5,151 bases of DNA, from positions 1 through 5,151 of the forward strand of contig NZ_BNJJ01000058.1 in the NCBI RefSeq assembly GCF_016587435.1, in the 5' to 3' direction. The notes below the pieces were generated by a model, which did not search any database, was not told the DNA's origin, and saw only the letters and a program-made list of their open reading frames with translations. A program made the position numbers and the translations under genes. The stretch comes from Dictyobacter formicarum (GTDB lineage: Bacteria > Chloroflexota > Ktedonobacteria > Ktedonobacterales > Ktedonobacteraceae). This document shows positions 3,981-5,151 of the stretch, one piece after another. Position 1 is the stretch's first letter. Every line of letters begins with the position of its first letter.

Positions 3981-4081
3981 CCATTGGGCTTCCTGGTACG
4001 GTCGTTTCTCGCTGGCCTGGTGCGTGGTGCTTCGGGCCGCATCTTTACACAATTCTTTGAGAAAGAAAGAGGGTACGAACT

Positions 4082-4405
4082 ATGATGACATTTATTGGAT
4101 TCGTCAAAGCTGGTGGTGTCTATGATGTTACTCCGAAGAACAAACCATCTGAGAAAAAGCAGATGATTTCATTCACAGCGACCGATGAGTTAGGCAATAG
4201 CTTTGCCTGTCAGATGTGGCCGGATGATCCACAATTCACCCAGCTGGCACAGGTGATCGAGTCGGCACGTCGTCAGCCCGTGCAATTCGAGGTCGCCGGC
4301 TATACCTCGCGCATGCGCAAATTTCAAGATGGCACCGAAAAACCACAAACCAATTTTATTGTGACTCGTGTCTCCTTACCGAATATGGGCCTGCAGGCTG
4401 CATAA
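4082..4405 (+). CDS. Small OB-fold-like protein, possibly single-strand DNA binding
   Basis: This 107-residue soluble protein starts at the first of two adjacent ATGs (4082), behind AAAGAGGG (4066-4073) with 8 nt spacing. It has the layout of a small OB fold or SSB-like protein: a short first strand (FIGFVKAGGVYDV, 4-16), a lysine-rich loop (PKNKPSEKKQ), a strand (MISFTATDELGNSFACQMW, 28-46), a helix (FTQLAQVIESARR, 52-64), then strands with a loop (VQFEVAGYTSRMRKFQDG) and a closing strand (NFIVTRVSL, 91-99). Aromatic and basic residues (W46, Y74, R77, R79, K80, F81) could contact nucleic acid. SSB-like proteins are common in conjugative elements, where they coat transferred single strands. 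This is a fold-level resemblance only; no diagnostic motif is certain. It lies 14 nt before the next gene, with which it is probably co-transcribed. Confidence 0.7.
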   Translation: MMTFIGFVKAGGVYDVTPKNKPSEKKQMISFTATDELGNSFACQMWPDDPQFTQLAQVIESARRQPVQFEVAGYTSRMRKFQDGTEKPQTNFIVTRVSLPNMGLQAA

Positions 4406-4419
4406 GAAAGGGGTAGCCG

Positions 4420-5151
4420 ATGAATACACGTACCGTGGTCGGCGTTCACCTGTTCCGTGAACGCTTTGATGTTTTGCTGGCTGTCCTGGCTCCGCTCATT
4501 ATGATGGCGGAGTCGGGCTATGCGAATGCCTGGGTCTTTGCGGGTGGGCATCTCGACGTTGACTTTCCGAGCCTGATGGCCTGGGGCCGTGGCATCTTCT
4601 TAGAAGCCTTGATCTTCGCCTGCTATAAGCTGGTGCGGGTGTTTGTGCTCAATAAAAAGTATCCCATTGCGGTGGTTCCCTTCATTGTTGGTAGCGTGGG
4701 GATGATCGTCTCAGCTGGTTGTAACCTGGGCTGGATGTCACAAAGTCCAGAGATGCAACGAGCATTTGCGGCAGTGGCTGCCTATCTTCCTGGCTGGATG
4801 GGTCAAATCTTCCATATTGGCCTTGGTTTGCTCTTTCCGGTTGGTGTTGGTGTCTTTGCCCTCTTCGATGTCTCGCATCTGATTGAAGAACTGATTAAAG
4901 TGTCACACCTGGATAACAAGGCCGTCATGGTGCTGCGCTCCGAATTGCATCGCACGGCGTTCCTCAAACATCAGAAACAACAAATCAGAGAGGCGTCTGA
5001 GCAATATGCCGAAATTTGTAAAGCCGATGTCGATGGGATGGTGGATCGTGCGCGGAAAGGTGACTTTACCTTCGGGGCCGAAGAACTGACACAACCACTC
5101 ACGTCCACGCCTTCATCGGTGACGCGGATCAGTCCTCCCGTCGCCTTCCCG
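4420..5151 (+). CDS. Polytopic membrane protein, C-terminus beyond window
   Basis: This frame stays open for 244 codons to the right edge, so the gene is truncated by the window. ATG at 4420 is preceded by AAAGGGG (4408-4414) with 5 nt spacing. Four hydrophobic stretches are visible: about 17-38 (VLLAVLAPLIMMAE), 55-77 (RGIFLEALIFACYKLVRVFV), 82-104 (IAVVPFIVGSVGMIVSAGCN) and 127-150 (MGQIFHIGLGLLFPVGVGVF). A long polar and charged region follows from about 155, with helical, possibly coiled segments (HQKQQIREASEQYAEI), then a Ser/Thr/Pro-rich stretch at the edge. With four spans, both ends are probably cytosolic, but the topology is not certain. I recognise no family. Its position after a transglycosylase and an SSB-like gene suggests a channel or scaffold component of a transfer apparatus; this is inference from context. 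Confidence 0.75.
   Translation, partial: MNTRTVVGVHLFRERFDVLLAVLAPLIMMAESGYANAWVFAGGHLDVDFPSLMAWGRGIFLEALIFACYKLVRVFVLNKKYPIAVVPFIVGSVGMIVSAGCNLGWMSQSPEMQRAFAAVAAYLPGWMGQIFHIGLGLLFPVGVGVFALFDVSHLIEELIKVSHLDNKAVMVLRSELHRTAFLKHQKQQIREASEQYAEICKADVDGMVDRARKGDFTFGAEELTQPLTSTPSSVTRISPPVAFP

Noticed and set aside
4020..4085. A 21-codon GTG ORF ending in TGA over the start of the OB-fold-like gene
   Set aside because: No ribosome binding site precedes the GTG. It is better seen as part of the open extension of the transglycosylase frame.
1..5151. CRISPR array, insertion sequence or group II intron
   Set aside because: No repeat-spacer pattern, transposase, terminal inverted repeats or intron-type domain V sequence was found.

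Overview
The window looks like a chromosomal segment where core genes meet accessory DNA. The most likely source is a bacterium of the Chloroflexota, perhaps Ktedonobacteria-like. This taxonomic guess is inference from protein flavour, start-codon use (ATG, GTG and TTG) and strong AAAGGGGG-type ribosome binding sites. It was not tested against any database.

Layout. (1) Positions 1-83, minus strand: the first 27 codons of an NAD-dependent malate (or lactate) dehydrogenase. (2) Positions 84-339: an AT-rich intergenic region with five copies of ATCCAT/ATGGAT and a near-consensus sigma70 promoter, driving a tRNA-Gln(CTG) gene at 340-413. (3) Positions 597-866: a small coiled-coil protein with its own promoter and a bidirectional terminator. 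(4) Positions 934-1539, minus strand: an AT-rich gene for an unknown five-helix membrane protein. (5) Positions 1717-2562, minus strand: a protein with an N-terminal MerR/excisionase-type helix-turn-helix and a C-terminal region resembling a GNAT acetyltransferase fold. (6) Positions 2563-3162: a 600-bp region without a convincing gene but full of regulatory structure. It holds two divergent sigma70-like promoters, two arrays of AAAGTTATC direct repeats placed on them, a dyad between them, three GGCGTC repeats at exact 12-nt phasing and a long hairpin. (7) Positions 3163 to the right edge, plus strand: a co-directional cluster encoding a 51-aa cysteine-rich putative zinc-binding protein (TTG start), a two-helix membrane-anchored lytic transglycosylase, a 107-aa protein resembling an OB-fold single-strand-binding protein, and a multi-pass membrane protein cut by the window edge.

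How it may work together. The right-hand cluster resembles the start of a conjugation or type IV secretion module of an integrative element: a VirB1-type cell-wall hydrolase, an SSB-like protein and a polytopic membrane protein. No relaxase, coupling protein, secretion ATPase or integrase is visible, so this is inference. The helix-turn-helix protein is placed to act as the switch. One repeat array covers the -35 and spacer of its own promoter. The other starts at the -10/+1 of the rightward promoter that would read toward the cluster. BldC-type and Xis-type relatives of such domains are known to bind direct repeats head to tail. The best candidates for something undescribed are this repeat-controlled divergent switch and the GGCGTC-repeat/hairpin locus in the leader.
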